Origin: Rhizophagus sp. LPA8_4_AMF
Taxonomy: Eukaryota > Glomeromycota > Glomeromycetes > Glomerales > Glomeraceae
Reading direction: 5' to 3'
Length of the DNA stretch: 30,659 nt
NCBI GenBank assembly: GCA_021464525.1
Contig: JADRCO010000570.1
Coordinates: 1 to 30,659 of the forward strand
A program made the position numbers and the translations under genes. Shown in pieces: positions 12,301 to 23,306 of this stretch. The number at the start of each line of letters is the position of its first letter. Within the stretch, counting starts at the first letter, position 1. Under the pieces are notes generated by a model. That model was not told the DNA's origin. It did no database searches and saw only the letters and a list, made by a program, of their open reading frames with translations.

Positions 12301-13081
12301 ACTTAAGTCCCATAATTTTAAGAGGGTATCTTTAGATGACGAAAGAAGATACCCTGATGATGATATCATGTCTTTAGACTTATGACCTCCCAATAAAGGC
12401 CTCGAAAGGAACCGAATTGAAGTAATTTGATCCTTATGACCACGCATTCTATTTGATAGAGTTAAGTCAGACAATCTGTGGTAATACTTAAAGTAAATAT
12501 TTCTCTTCTTTACCTATAAAGACCAACTTCTCCAACAATGTCCCATATGATAAGATCAGTATCTTTTGATCCTGATGCTAATCTTGTTCCCGTCTTATCA
12601 AATGCTAGTGCAGTAACTGCTCCTCGATGACCGTTAAATATGATTGAAGATGATGATGTCTCAATGTTCCATATTCGAATTGACCCATCTGCGTATCTAC
12701 ATAATCAAACAAATTCATTCAAATTTATTGTTATTTCAACAAAATTCAATATGCTAAATAAATACTCAACCCAACGGCATAATCTGTTTTATTTGGACTT
12801 TTTGCTATTACTGTAACTTCTGACTTGTTATCAACATCATGCCATTTACCAATCTATAATAATCACCCATTTAACACAAAAAAACAGTTTATTTCTAAAT
12901 TATAATGTAAGAATAGTTCAACACATACTAGAATACCCTTTTTCAAATCCCATATAGCAATGTCTTCTAATGCCGGAGTGATAGCAAGTTTATCGTCTCC
13001 AGAAAACACAACGTTCGATAGCGAACTAGTTATAACACCGAACGTTTTACAAGGCTCATAACGAAGATATGATTTTACCAT
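9329..13081 (-). CDS. UTP12: U3 snoRNP protein Utp12/Dip2 (WDR3)
   Basis: WD40 component of the UTP-B subcomplex of the small-subunit processome, acting in nucleolar pre-18S rRNA processing. Fifteen exons splice with every phase closing to 944 aa, almost the length of yeast Dip2 and human WDR3 (each about 943): 12929-13081, 12771-12853, 12514-12696, 12118-12475, 11701-12057, 11477-11639, 11314-11411, 11046-11252, 10797-10973, 10508-10726, 10316-10447, 10033-10245, 9760-9960, 9543-9683, 9329-9478. The start MVKSYLRYE matches the Dip2 start. Two WD40 propellers follow, with blades such as [45 protein letters not shown] and [10 protein letters not shown] basic linker ([14 protein letters not shown]) separates the propellers. 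The C-terminal helical Utp12 domain (about residues 740-900) includes [19 protein letters not shown] and ends in a basic tail, KKRKF. The 3' end converges with the E2 gene 158 bp away. Identification is firm. Confidence 0.96.
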
Positions 13082-13699
13082 TTTTATAATTATCAATGTT
13101 ATTACTGATTAACAGACTTAAGATCAAAAAAAATTTTCTTGATTTTCATATTATCCAATAAAAATTTGATCCGATAATTCAGCATTACGATCATGTGATA
13201 TGATTTCATCAAATATGAATTATTTGAATATATGTTAATAATAATGTAGGTAGCATTAGCAGTTAGAAACATTCTGTCGACGAGACCTCAGTAGTGGCTA
13301 TTTCTATCATAGCTTTTGGTACTAAGGTAAAATAACTCGGAGCAAATGCCAAATTTGTCCTTTTTTTAATTTACTGTTTAATTCGTGATCCGCCAGTAAA
13401 CCATAAAAATTTAATTAGTAACATTAGGTATATAATTTATTAGTAACATGAAATTTTCAGTCCTATATCAATTCATTTAAATATAATAAACAATTTAAAA
13501 TCAATCCAAAAATTTACAGAAATAATTTATTTTAGATTAATATAATTAATAAGCAACTTACATTTATAATAAATATAAATATTTATTTAAAATAAAAAGA
13601 ACTAATCAAATATAATGAAACTATACAACAAAATATTCATTCTCAAATTTTTTTTAAATTTTTTTTTATATTATAAAATTATAATTTATTATATTTTTT
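13082..13699. other. Intergenic: UTP12 promoter and FOX2 3' flank
   Basis: Two minus-strand genes follow in tandem here. The part nearest 13082 should be the UTP12 promoter. The part nearest 13699 is very AT-rich (runs of T with TATAAT) and should be the FOX2 3' region. No ORF and no RNA gene are seen. Confidence 0.5.
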
Positions 13700-16600
13700 T
13701 TACAATTTGGCTTTTGATTTTCCTCCAGCCAAAATATCTCCAAGTTTTGTAGCAAGGTTCATATTACCTTTAATCTGTTAATCAAATAAATGATATATAA
13801 GTATGTAATCTATTTATGAAAAGAAAAGAAAAATCATCAAATTTACCTTAAGTTTGCCAGACATAAATGCCTTCTGTGCATTCAATTTGCCACTTGCTAA
13901 CTCCAAGAAGTCAGAATCACTCACTCCAATTATGGAATCAGCTTTCTTTGGTGATGGTCCAACACCAACCGCACCATCTCCTGTCTTAAAATCTATGTAC
14001 CATGATTGTTTCTTGCCTTCTGCATTTGTAACATCTATTTGGAAGGATCCTTTTACCTAAAATTGAAATATTAAAATTATTTTTGTTTAATTCCGTAATT
14101 AAAAAATTAATAATTTACATACCTTCTTTACTTGTGCCTGACGTTCTGCTGGGGAAGCAGAATTTAATCCAGCTTTGAGCTGCTCAAATACTGATGATGC
14201 TTGGAATCCAGGTACAGAAAGACTATCGCTTGAAGCAGCTGATGAAGTTCCAGAATTAGCTCCCGAATCGGCTGAATCTTTCAATTCCACCGCAGCTGAT
14301 GCAATGCAAATAACATCGCGTTCAACTACACGAGTTTGAAAAATTACCTTACTACCCTCCTATTTTATATTAGGAGATTTATTAACTCATTAATTAATAA
14401 ATTACCGTAATTACTTCAATTGAGAAATAAAAATGCTAACCTTCCACATTTGAGTCTCGAGTGTCTCACCAGGAAATACCGGTGCAGCCAATCGAGCTTT
14501 GATACTCTTAAAAGTATTTGGATCGTTTTTACCAAATGTAGACAAAATATGTTTTCCGGAAATACCATAAGTACACATTCCATGAAGAATCGGAACATCA
14601 AAACCTCCCATTGCGGACATATTAGGGTCAATATGTAATGGATTATAGTCACCACTTAAACGATATAAGGCGGCTTGATTTTCATTTGTTTTCTCTTGTA
14701 CTACAGCATCTGGGGCACGATTTGGTGGTTTGTTTGAAGCTGTAGAAGCACCACGATCTTCACCGTTCTTTTTGCCACCAAAACCTCCAATCCCACGAAT
14801 GAATAAAGTTATCTGATTTTCAAATATAATCTCGCCTTTTTCGTCTGTGGTAGTTACACCAAAAACAAATGATACTCCTTTTCCTTTATCAAGGATGTCA
14901 ATAACATATGGTGTTGATATCAATTTTCCAGAAGTAGGAATTGGTTTCTTGAGCTCAAGATATTGTTCGCCGTGTAAAAGCATCATCTATAATACAAAAT
15001 AACTTACTGTTAAATATAATTAGCATAACTTATGAGATTTTAATATTGAACATACCGGATTGAAATCGCCAAGAATTTCATTCATTGGAAAAATATGTAA
15101 TAAATTGATTGCTGGAATGACTCCGAATGTTGGTATAACAGAGAAATTTTCGCTATTTTCATAAACCCATTGTAAATCTTTGCGAGTCATACCAACTCCT
15201 AGAGCATAAAGAATTACATCTCTCTCTTTATATTCGAACACATTAGATTCAAATTTTCGTTTTTTTGCAGCCTCTACATCAATTTTACCACCACTTCCAG
15301 ATTTAGATTGTCCAGATTCAGCTTTTTGGGCATTAGCAAAGTTTTCAAAGAATTGTTGAAGTGCTTCTTGTGTGGTTGCTGGATGGGTGGCACGCCCATC
15401 ATCGAAATTGGTTATTGCATCCCATTTCGAAGCAATATCTTCTAGAGATAAAGCTTTAGATGTGGGAAAACCGACTCCACCAGCACGTTGCCAACGTACT
15501 TGAGCAGCCCAGCCACCCCCTACTTCAAAAACATTGCCAGTTGATTGACATGTCTCATGTGCGAGATAACCAACAAATGGGGCAACGTATTCAGATTTAA
15601 AAGCCTCGACCATATCTGGTGGCCATATAGTAGCAGTCATGCGAGTACCAGCATTTGGTGCAATTGTATTTACAAGAATATTACTTTTGCGTCCTTCCAA
15701 AGCAAGAGTATTACTGAATCCTAAGATTCCGAGTTTGGCTATACATAAATAAAAAAAAAAAGATAAAAATTTTAAATAAGTATATTCCTAACATTTGATA
15801 TTTGAATAAACCTGATTTCTAACCTGTGCTGTAGTTAGCTTGACCAAAGTTACCATATAAACCGACAGAAGATGCAGTGTTGATTATACGACCATATTTC
15901 TGTTTTGTAAGATAAGGCCAAGCTGCTTTGGTAACCTTGTAGGTTCCTTGCAAATGGATTTTTTGTACCAAATCCCAATCTTGATCTGTCATTCTGGCAA
16001 AAGATTTATCTCTCAATATACCAGCATTATTTATAATAATATCGACACGTCCAAAAGCTTTTATAGCAGTATCAACGACCTTATCTCCGTTTTCAACGGA
16101 ATCATAGCTTGCAACAGCTTTACCGCCAGCTTGTCTAATTTCCTCAACAACTTTATCTGCTGCACTTGAAGTAGATCCTTGACCATGAGTACTTACTCCA
16201 AGGTCATTAACAACAACAGAAGCCCCCAATTTTCCCAATAACAAAGCGTATGCGCGACCTAATCCACCACCAGCTCCTGTTATAATAGCAACTTTACCAT
16301 CAAATCTAAGATCATCGGATTTTGGATTAGAGGGTAGGGCTTTTGCTCTATCAAGTAATCCGATAAAGTCTGCATCACCCGGTGAGGTGGGAAAATCAGG
16401 ATTTATAAAATCCGTAATTTCATTCCACTTTGCGGCCACACAACCTGGTAAGAAAGTATCATCAGCCTTGAAAACAGCACCCTTAGAGCGTTCCCATCTG
16501 AGTTTGGCAACGAAACCAGCTCCGACTTCGAATAGACTGCCATTTTCTTCAGTAGATTCATGACATAAGTATAAAACGAGAGGTGCTACATATTCAGGTT

Positions 16601-17585
16601 TAAGAGCTGCGAGAACATCTGGTGGCATAATAGTTTCTGTCATTCTAGAAGCTGCAATTGGAGCAATCACATTGGCGTGAATGTTCGACTTTACTCCTTC
16701 TTTAGCAAGTGTTTCAGTGAAGCTTACAAGAGCAAGTTTAGCTATAAAAATTATAAAATGTTTATTAAAATAAATATAAAATTATTTATAATAAATAGAT
16801 ATAAATAAATCTATCTCACCTGCGCTATAATTTGCTTGTCCAAAATTTCCATAAATGCCAGCAGCTGATGCTGTATTAATAATTCTACCAAACTTTTGTT
16901 TTCGGAAAATATCCCAAGCTGCTTTTGTTACTTTATATGAACCACGAACGTGTACAGCTTGAATAAGATCCCAATCAACATCGGTCATTCTTGAGAATGA
17001 TTTATCCCGTAAAATACTATAAAATAATATAATTTAACGACTTTAATTAAAAAAATTTAGCGATAAAAATCATAATATTTATTTACCCAGCATTATTAAT
17101 TACAATATCAACCCTTCCAAACGCTTTCATAGCGGTTTCAACAATTTTATCACCATCTTCAACCGAGTTATAATTGGCAACTGCTTTACCACCAGCTTTG
17201 ATAATTTCATCGACTACTTTATCTGCAGCTGCAGAAGATGAACCATCCCCACCTCGAGATACGCCAAGGTCGTTAACTACAACATTGGCACCACGAGATG
17301 CAAATGCTAGAGCATATGCACGTCCAAGACCTTTATGAAAAAGGAGTTACGAGTTATTCTATTTCCTGCGCCACCTTTGCTAATTTAATGATTGGAGATC
17401 GAATTTTGAAGTTACACGGAATATACATTATATACATTTGTGAAACTTCTAAAGGATCATTTTTGCGATAGTTTTTCGATTCAAAGAAAAAAATTTTTTT
17501 TCCGCGATAAAATTTCTTTTTACTTACCACCCCCAGCTCCTGTAACAATAACAGTGCGTCCGTCGAAACGAAGTTCTTGGGCCAT
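13700..17585 (-). CDS. FOX2: Peroxisomal multifunctional beta-oxidation enzyme (MFE-2/Fox2)
   Basis: Second and third steps of peroxisomal beta-oxidation: (3R)-hydroxyacyl-CoA dehydrogenase and enoyl-CoA hydratase 2. Nine exons close in phase to 1055 aa: 17528-17585, 17087-17330, 17016 to 16820, 15824-16741, 15056-15738, 14441-14986, 14123-14359, 13847-14056, 13700-13774. Domains: SDR 1 (residues 1-300), with [24 protein letters not shown] and active-site YSAAK near 164-168; SDR 2 (about 310-600), with a second [24 protein letters not shown] and YSTAK; hydratase 2 (about 640-900), with the hot-dog motif [10 protein letters not shown] near 810; and a C-terminal SCP2 sterol-carrier domain (about 935-1050). 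The protein ends KSKAKL, a type-1 peroxisomal signal. Yeast Fox2 (900 aa) has two SDRs but no SCP2, and animal MFE-2 has one SDR plus SCP2, so this gene carries both features. Confidence 0.96.
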
Positions 17586-18323
17586 AATTCGTTATTTATA
17601 GAAAGATTTTATATAATGTACATAAAATATCTTCGAAAATATTAAAAAGAAATTAAGGCATGATGTTTCCAAGTGATTGAAAATAACAATCAAATTTCGT
17701 TACAATTTAAACTCACATATAGGTTGGTTTTTTTATGAACGAATTCCACAATTCTCGTTTCTCTCCGGAATAATTCTAAAAGGCAAAATTTTACACGAAT
17801 ACTAGCAAAAAAATGCTTATAATTGTACTTTTTAAATTTTGTTATATAACTACTCACCAACTAGAATTATTCACCTATAGATATGGTTATTAATATAAAT
17901 AATTGTTGTTATTCTATAAATAACTAAGCGTCAATCATAAATTTTTACTGAACTCTAAGCTTACCCCTTTAAAGGGACGTGAAAAGTCAGACAAGATGTG
18001 ATACGGCAAAAGAAAATTTTGTTTCAAAAAAAAACCCGAATTTTTTTTTAAATTTATTTTTTTTAAAAAAAAAAAAAAGGTTAAACGTCGAGGACGTGAT
18101 TAAAGATAGATTTTTTTTTGATCATATTATAGTGAATTTATGTGATACAATTACCTAATTCCAAATCACAAATATCACGAGATGATAGATATTGCATAAC
18201 GATCTCAATCTTTATTCTTTATTTATTTTAATTACTACCTTATAGTAAATGGCAAAGTTTACAAAATTTTAGTTAAACTTGCTATATTTAATATGATAAT
18301 TATACTAAAGCTAAACGTTTTTT
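17586..18323. other. Intergenic: FOX2 promoter and HSP 3' flank
   Basis: 738 bp upstream of FOX2 and downstream of the small heat-shock gene. It contains a 12-bp palindrome CCCTTTAAAGGG at 17965-17976 with an overlapping stress-element-like CCCCT (17964-17968), and long A/T runs around 18030-18120. No coding sequence is seen. A similar TTTAAAGGGG recurs at 19092-19101 on the other side of the heat-shock gene. Confidence 0.45.
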
Positions 18324-18821
18324 TTACTGTACAGTAATTTTCTTGCCAGTGGGAGCGGATTTAGGAAGCTTCAATTCAAGAAGACCGTTCTCAAATTTAG
18401 CAGTGATATCATCGGCCTTAACATTTGGTGGGAGTGAAATACCACGAGTAAAGGAACCATACCGACGTTCTCTAATATGAGTATTCCCTTCTTTATGTTT
18501 TTCATCTTGCTTGACTTCACCAGAGATTACTAGAGAATTGTCACGAACATCAACGTTAATTTGATCTTTTTCCAATCCCTATAAAAATTATAAAAAAATT
18601 TATTACTTTTAGTATATTTTGTATTTTTGAAAAAAATACGTACTGGCAATTCAGCAATGACATTAAATTCATTTTCGTTTTCATGAACGTCAATTGCTGG
18701 ATTAAAGTTAGTAACTCCAGTGCGATTTCCACCACGTCTGGCCACGTTCAAATCTAATAAAATCATCAAAAATACGATTAACACTGTTGTCTAAATCCCA
18801 GCCGTAATTGATAATAGACAT
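18324..18821 (-). CDS. Small heat-shock protein (Hsp20/alpha-crystallin)
   Basis: ATP-independent holdase chaperone that forms oligomers binding unfolding proteins. Two exons: 18644-18821 and 18324-18578. The alpha-crystallin domain is complete: FNPAIDVHENENEFNVIAEL, PG-LEKDQINVDV across the intron, DNSLVISGEV, RERRYGSFTRGISLPPNV, FENGLLELKLPK, ending KKITV, the I-x-V tail used in oligomer contacts. The best ATG (18821, after an A-rich leader) opens MSIINYGWDLDNSVNRIFDDF, which fits the family, but that frame stops after 37 codons. The conserved frame (LDLNVARRGGNRTG) lies one base further on, as if one extra base were present near 18758. Allowing for that base the protein is about 143 aa. 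Without a shift, an in-frame ATG at 18766 (MILLDLNVARRGG) would give 125 aa with the N-terminus lost. Sequencing error, pseudogenisation or use of the inner start are all possible. Regulation: see the heat-shock element upstream. Confidence 0.85.
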
Positions 18822-18873
18822 TTTTTTTAGTTTTTCGTATTTTGAATTTTTTTTCGTTGATCCCAAATTCGAG

Positions 18874-18883
18874 TATTTTTATA
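18874..18883 (-). promoter_or_regulatory. TATA box of the small heat-shock gene
   Basis: TATAAAAATA on the minus strand, about 55 bp upstream of the ATG at 18821 and about 20 bp downstream of the heat-shock element. Spacing and sequence fit a core promoter. Confidence 0.6.
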
Positions 18884-18903
18884 CTTGCACGAACTCTGGA
18901 TTT

Positions 18904-18919
18904 TTCGCAAATTCTAGAA
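18904..18919 (-). promoter_or_regulatory. Heat-shock element
   Basis: The plus strand reads TTCGCAAATTCTAGAA: an inverted TTC-nn-GAA pair (18912-18919) preceded by another TTC on the same face (18904-18906) with a 5-bp gap. This is a step or gapped arrangement of nGAAn units that Hsf1 trimers bind. Its position 80-100 bp upstream of the chaperone ATG supports function. Confidence 0.62.
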
Positions 18920-19673
18920 ACCGTTTGTAATAAATAATCGGGTGGACTATGATTTAATTGCGCCCAAAATGATGATTCTTTACGTTTAGCGTGCTTCACG
19001 TGACAATAAATCGTATGAAAATCAACGAAACACACTCCCATGCTAGAAGATTATTTTTAACTTTAACCGGTAATCATGTGACGTAACGTCGTTTAAAGGG
19101 GATACATTAGAAAAACTATACTCAACATTATATCATAATTCCATACAATTTACCATAAAATTACCAAAATTCATTAAATTTATTATAATTTACATCCATC
19201 TAATCTATTTTTTCAACTAGGTTCATCTATTTTTTGGTCGACGACGATTTCAAATTTATAATATTACGCGCGATTAACGAAAAGAATTATTAACTGGCAA
19301 TATTAAAATGCGATTATGCGATATCTTGCCGTTTTTTTCATCCGGGTTTGCTTCAAAGATTTAGTGATTAGTACTGTACACCAATTTTTGATTTGCATTT
19401 TCAAATGTAAAATTACTTAAAAATTACGTTTTTAAATGAATTGAAAATAACAAAAAATATGTCATCCATTTTATATATTGAAATTAAAATTTTATCCGTT
19501 AGTGTGATCAGGTGATTTGTCGATCAATTAAAAAAACCGCAATTTTCCTTGAACGATTATTGGCCAAATTATTTGTGTTTCACTAATTCATGATTACTTC
19601 CCTGATTTAGTTATAATGAAAACTACGCGAAAAAAGAGGTTGAAGTAATTCCTCGCGTTTAAAAATTATTCAA

Positions 19674-21295
19674 ATGACAAATCTCGATTGTAAATACCTT
19701 CTAGGCGCATGTTACTCGTGTCAAAGATGCTTGTATTGTTTTGATTTTCCACAAGAAGAGTCATGTAAATGTGATAAAAATAAACAGCCATCAAGAACTA
19801 AACATCCAAAACGCGGACAACAAATATATCAACGCACTTTTACTCCAGATTCGTCATTTCCAAAAGCAAATAAATATATGTCTGATGCCAATGACAAGTT
19901 TGGTTATAACAGTAATTTTGAAAAAACATTTTCTTTCACCCTTTGTAGCGCCTGTAATAGCCAAATTCAACGTCATAGAAGTGCTGACAAGAAAGATCAA
20001 CAAGCTCAATTAAAAGAAAATGATAAGAAAGTTGCTCCAAGTAATTTATCAAATGATGATGAAGTAGAGGATCATCAAACAATCTCTTTAGTAAGTAGTG
20101 AAACTGAAGAGGAAGAAGATGTTAATAATGTAGAAGTTGAAGATGAGGATAGCGATCTTGAAGAAATAAAAATGCAAATAATTGTTAAAAGTAAGAATAT
20201 AAAAGTACCTATAGCAAAAACTTTGAATATTGAACCTGCCAGTTATGAAAATGTCATGGAAAAAGTAAATTTGATAGTTCAAAAAACTTTGAGAGAAAAA
20301 ATTACATCAAAGGATTATGTTATATCATACAAAGTAGTAAATGTACATGGACCTTCAAATGAACTTAAGGATGAATTGGATTTCCAAAGATTTATTGGTG
20401 AATACAAAAGGATAATTCTAGATGGCAAAAAAATGGCAATGATAGTAGCTGTAAGGGATAATTTAACAAAGAAAAAAAAGCTTCACAATGAGGTAAAATT
20501 TCTATACAATATATTATGTAATATATAACAAATCAATTTTTAACATTTATAATTTTAGAGTTCTGATGAAAGTGGATTTTCTTCTGCTGAAGAACTACAA
20601 TATACAAAAAAGAAAAAATTACGTGCCATTTGTGAAGATGATTTATCAAATAAAGAAAAAACAAGATCTGAAGTTATTTCTGCTTTATGTGAAATATATA
20701 GATGTAATGTACACACAACACCATGTTTTATTCAAGATAATTGGCATTTGCAGCTCGATCCTGCTAGATTACAACTTTGGGCACAAGAAATAGTAAGTTT
20801 TCAATATAAATATTGTTTATTCATATAAATTCAAATAAAAGATATGAAAATTTTATTTAGATAAATAAAGAAGCTACTTATGAAGTACCTCCATCTTATC
20901 TAACATTTGATGTAAAATCAAGTATATCTAATTTGATTTTACAAACACAAGTAAGTCAAACATTACCTACTACTTCTACTCCTATTATTATCCAATTACC
21001 ATCACAATTTTATCCAAATTGCACTTTTCAAGAACAGTTAACATCATGTAATTTTAATAATACAAATAGCATTCATTTAACATCACCAAATACATTACCT
21101 TCAATTGGTGAATTTCTCAATAGTTTAGATAAAAAATATAATTGTAATGTATATTCTAACTTTGAAAATGCTTTTCTTGAAGAAGAAATCACTGTAAATG
21201 TAATCAAAGATTTATCAGATGATCAATTACAAAAATTAGGAGTAGTGAAAATTGGATGGCAGAAAAATATCAAACAAGCAGCTCAACAATTTTAA
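19674..21295 (+). CDS. Cys-rich N-terminal module plus C-terminal SAM domain, function unknown
   Basis: Three exons (19674-20492, 20559-20792, 20861-21295), all phase 0, give 495 aa. The N-terminus is cysteine-rich: CKYLLGACYSCQRCLYC, then SCKC, and after a Ser/Lys-rich gap FTLCSACNSQIQRH. This looks like a split treble-clef or other zinc-binding module, but I cannot name the family. An acidic, disordered stretch follows (about 145-165, ETEEEEDVNNVEVEDEDSD), then a folded-looking segment (about 165-270), a charged linker (SSDESGFSSAEE, KKKKLR), and a block with EVISALCEIYRCNVHTTPCF and LQLDPARLQLWAQEI. The last ~70 residues fit a SAM domain: PSIGEFLNSLDKKY, FENAFLEEEITVNVIKDLSD, QLQKLGVVKIGWQKNIKQAA. 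SAM domains mediate protein or RNA contacts. I recall similar SAM-ended proteins as multi-copy in arbuscular mycorrhizal fungi, which would fit a lineage-specific or transposon-related family. It sits at the border between the genes and the repeats. Confidence 0.75.
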
Positions 21296-21806
21296 ATTAG
21301 AAATTTGATAATAATAAATAATAAAATTTATATTTTCTATAAATTAAAGTTTTTTCTAATAAATTGGCCTTTTAAATAACATATTAGAATATTATTTATT
21401 TATTTATTTATTTTCCGCAGCACATGATATAATTTATTAGAGTTAATGTTTTAAATTCATACTTCACATAATTTAAAAGCTATCTAATATGATTAATTAT
21501 ACTACCACCTATCAAAGAGGAAGAAGTATGAGAGAACAAAGCCATTAGATATTCAAAGAACCTCTTGTGTGCACTATCAGTGGAACTGATTTCTATATGG
21601 GTATATAAGAATGCATGACAGCACTCCATCTTAGCAGAACTGCTCCATAGTTAAAGAAATATGGTGTCCAAAGATCTGCTGCACTGCAATTTTATAAACC
21701 CCACTAATCTTCTAAAATAATAAATATATACCGCTAATTCATATAAACCTGTTATTGCCTGCATACAACTACTGAAGTAAGAATCCAGAGAATGCTATAA
21801 TGACTC
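21296..21806. other. 3' flank of the SAM gene and decayed sequence
   Basis: An AT-rich 3' region followed, from about 21500, by sequence with less biased composition and short open runs broken by stops in all frames. This probably belongs to the same decayed element as the next entry. Confidence 0.35.
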
Positions 21807-22308
21807 ATGGTAATACAAAGAATCAGATCCTTCAATTGGTTGTATGGTAATAGGGTTAATTCTTTCGCTATCATATACGGTAAATTTGATGAATCTCTTA
21901 AAAACTAGCATCTTGATACTTGTGAATCATCCTCTTTTCACAACATGGCATAGGCAAAAAAGGCTTTTCACCTCCCAAAATGATAATTCACAAAACAGAT
22001 TCAACCAATCCACCCAAGAAAATTCTATAATAAAAGAAAAAATTCCAAAAGAAAAACCAAAAAAAAATAAAAGAAATAACAAAAAGAAAAATAAAATCTA
22101 TATAAAATTCTGTGAAAAAAGAAAAAGCAAAAATCGAACTAGCAATCCAAACATAAATTTCCCATTTATCTCTACTTTGCTAACAATGCTAAATTTTCAT
22201 AATGCATTGTGCAATTCTTGTACAAAATCTTGTACAAGGTATTTATATCTCAAAATATATATTACAATACTTCTAACAATATATTATTTAACGATAATTT
22301 ATTTGTAA
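21807..22308 (+). pseudogene. Decayed coding fragment, probably transposon-derived
   Basis: Protein-like sequence is split over two frames. From 21807 one frame reads MVIQRIRSFNWLYGNRVNSF, then AIIYGKFDESLKN and stops at about 21908. It resumes as HLDTCESSSFHNMA and AKKAFHLPK between stops. Another frame (21844-22308) is open for 154 codons, with a Lys/Asn-rich stretch (PKEKPKKNKRNNKKKNK) and a short Cys-containing end (CNSCTKSC). The switch of sensible reading between frames suggests frameshift decay of a longer ORF. I do not recognise the family. A transposon origin is inferred from context only. Confidence 0.35.
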
Positions 22309-22560
22309 GCAATTGTAAAATATATAATTTTAATATATATTACCATAAATCTTATAATTTTTCACAATGTTTTCACAATATTTTATTTACATTTATATTG
22401 TACAATATATTGTATGATGAATTTCACAATTAGTTATTTATAACAAATAATTTACAATAAATTTTGCAATTAGTATTAAGATTAGTATTGCTATTGATAT
22501 TTACTATTAATAATGGTGTATAACACATTTAACAATTTTTTTTTATAATCATTAAAAACC
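22240..22560. repeat. AT-rich repeat with ACAAT/ATTGT palindromes
   Basis: Dense in ACAAT and ATTGT words, including the palindrome ACAATATATTGT at about 22401-22412 and repeats of TTACAATAA and CACAATTAG. A similar word composition recurs at about 25920-26140 (TTACAATAATTTG, ACAATGTATTGT), so this is likely a dispersed AT-rich repeat. Not protein-coding. Confidence 0.4.
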
Positions 22561-23089
22561 TTACTCTCTCTTTTTGTCACTATAAATAGGCAGAGGTAGC
22601 ATATATATATATCTAGTTTAAGAATCATAAACTTTGTAGTCACGCTCAATTAAGGCAATGTATTACTAAACTTACACTAAAGATGACTTTAGTAAGGCTT
22701 TCTTTGTGAATTAAAAGAAAATTTCATACACTTTACCAGCTGGTAGAATAGCTCATGACCTTTAACCTCCTGTTTATACTAATAAATTCAGAATGTTGCA
22801 TCACTAGTTAAGGCCCCTATAAGTACTTTATAACCTCTACCTACTTACAGAAGGGCTTTTCATAAAGTATAAAATTTAATAAATATATATATATAGTATA
22901 TATGAATATATATATACATCTAAAAAAATATAAAAAAATTATTTCAAAGGGAAAGCCCCTATTTATATTAATTTATGTATCACATATATCACGTGATCGA
23001 TATTAATTAATTAATGATTGCTACCACAGCTTTAGTCGCAGCTGCAAATCAATTAGAAGTTTAAAAAAAGATTAACTAAATATTTTTTT
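22561..23089. other. Non-coding stretch upstream of the intron-like array
   Basis: Contains CACTATAAATAGGC near 22579-22592, a good TATA box in form, about 700 bp before the first intron-like unit of the array. A hairpin CTTAC-CTAAAG/CTTTAGTAAG lies at about 22672-22697, followed by AT microsatellites at 22882-22916 and CACGTGATCGAT near 22991. No ORF longer than about 20 codons reads sensibly. Whether the TATA box drives a transcript through the array is speculation. Confidence 0.35.
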
Positions 23090-23275
23090 TAAACTTTTTT
23101 TTAAACTTTTCTTCCATTCCTTCTTTTCCCTTTTCCCTTTTTCCTTTTTCCTCTTTTCCTCTTATTCCTTTGCTCATTTTCTTTTTCTCGCTCCCTTTTC
23201 TCGTTCTTTTCCACTCTTTCTCCCAGTTTCTAGTTATTAGTTCTTTTCTCTTACCCTTACTCTTATTTCTTCTCA
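23090..23275 (+). repeat. Pyrimidine-rich tract
   Basis: About 185 bp made almost entirely of T and C on the plus strand (TTTTCCCTTTTCC-type runs). The complementary strand is open for 66 codons, but its Lys/Glu/Arg-only content follows from the composition and is not evidence of a gene. The tract runs directly into the first exon-like segment of the array. Confidence 0.6.
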
Positions 23276-23306
23276 CGGCTTTTTTGAAACTTGGACTTAA
23301 ATTTTG

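Larger units (their letters stand above)
18822..19673. other. Divergent intergenic region
   Basis: 852 bp between the start of the heat-shock gene (-) and the Cys-rich/SAM gene (+). It holds the TATA box and heat-shock element listed separately, and an AGGGG stress-like element at 19097-19101. An 87-codon open frame on the minus strand at 18778-19041 overlaps those promoter elements and resembles no protein, so it is not called. Confidence 0.45.

Noticed and set aside
14416..14655. Other open frames on both strands inside FOX2
   Set aside because: They are shadows of the hydratase-2 exon, whose frame contains [10 protein letters not shown].
17354..17548. 64-codon open frame within FOX2
   Set aside because: Most of it lies in the 197-bp first intron (17331-17527), and it has no protein-like pattern.
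18778..19041. 87-codon minus-strand open frame
   Set aside because: It overlaps the heat-shock element and TATA box of the chaperone gene and resembles no protein.
23076..23276. 66-codon minus-strand frame rich in Lys, Glu and Arg
   Set aside because: It is the complement of a pure pyrimidine tract; the amino acid content simply follows from the composition.
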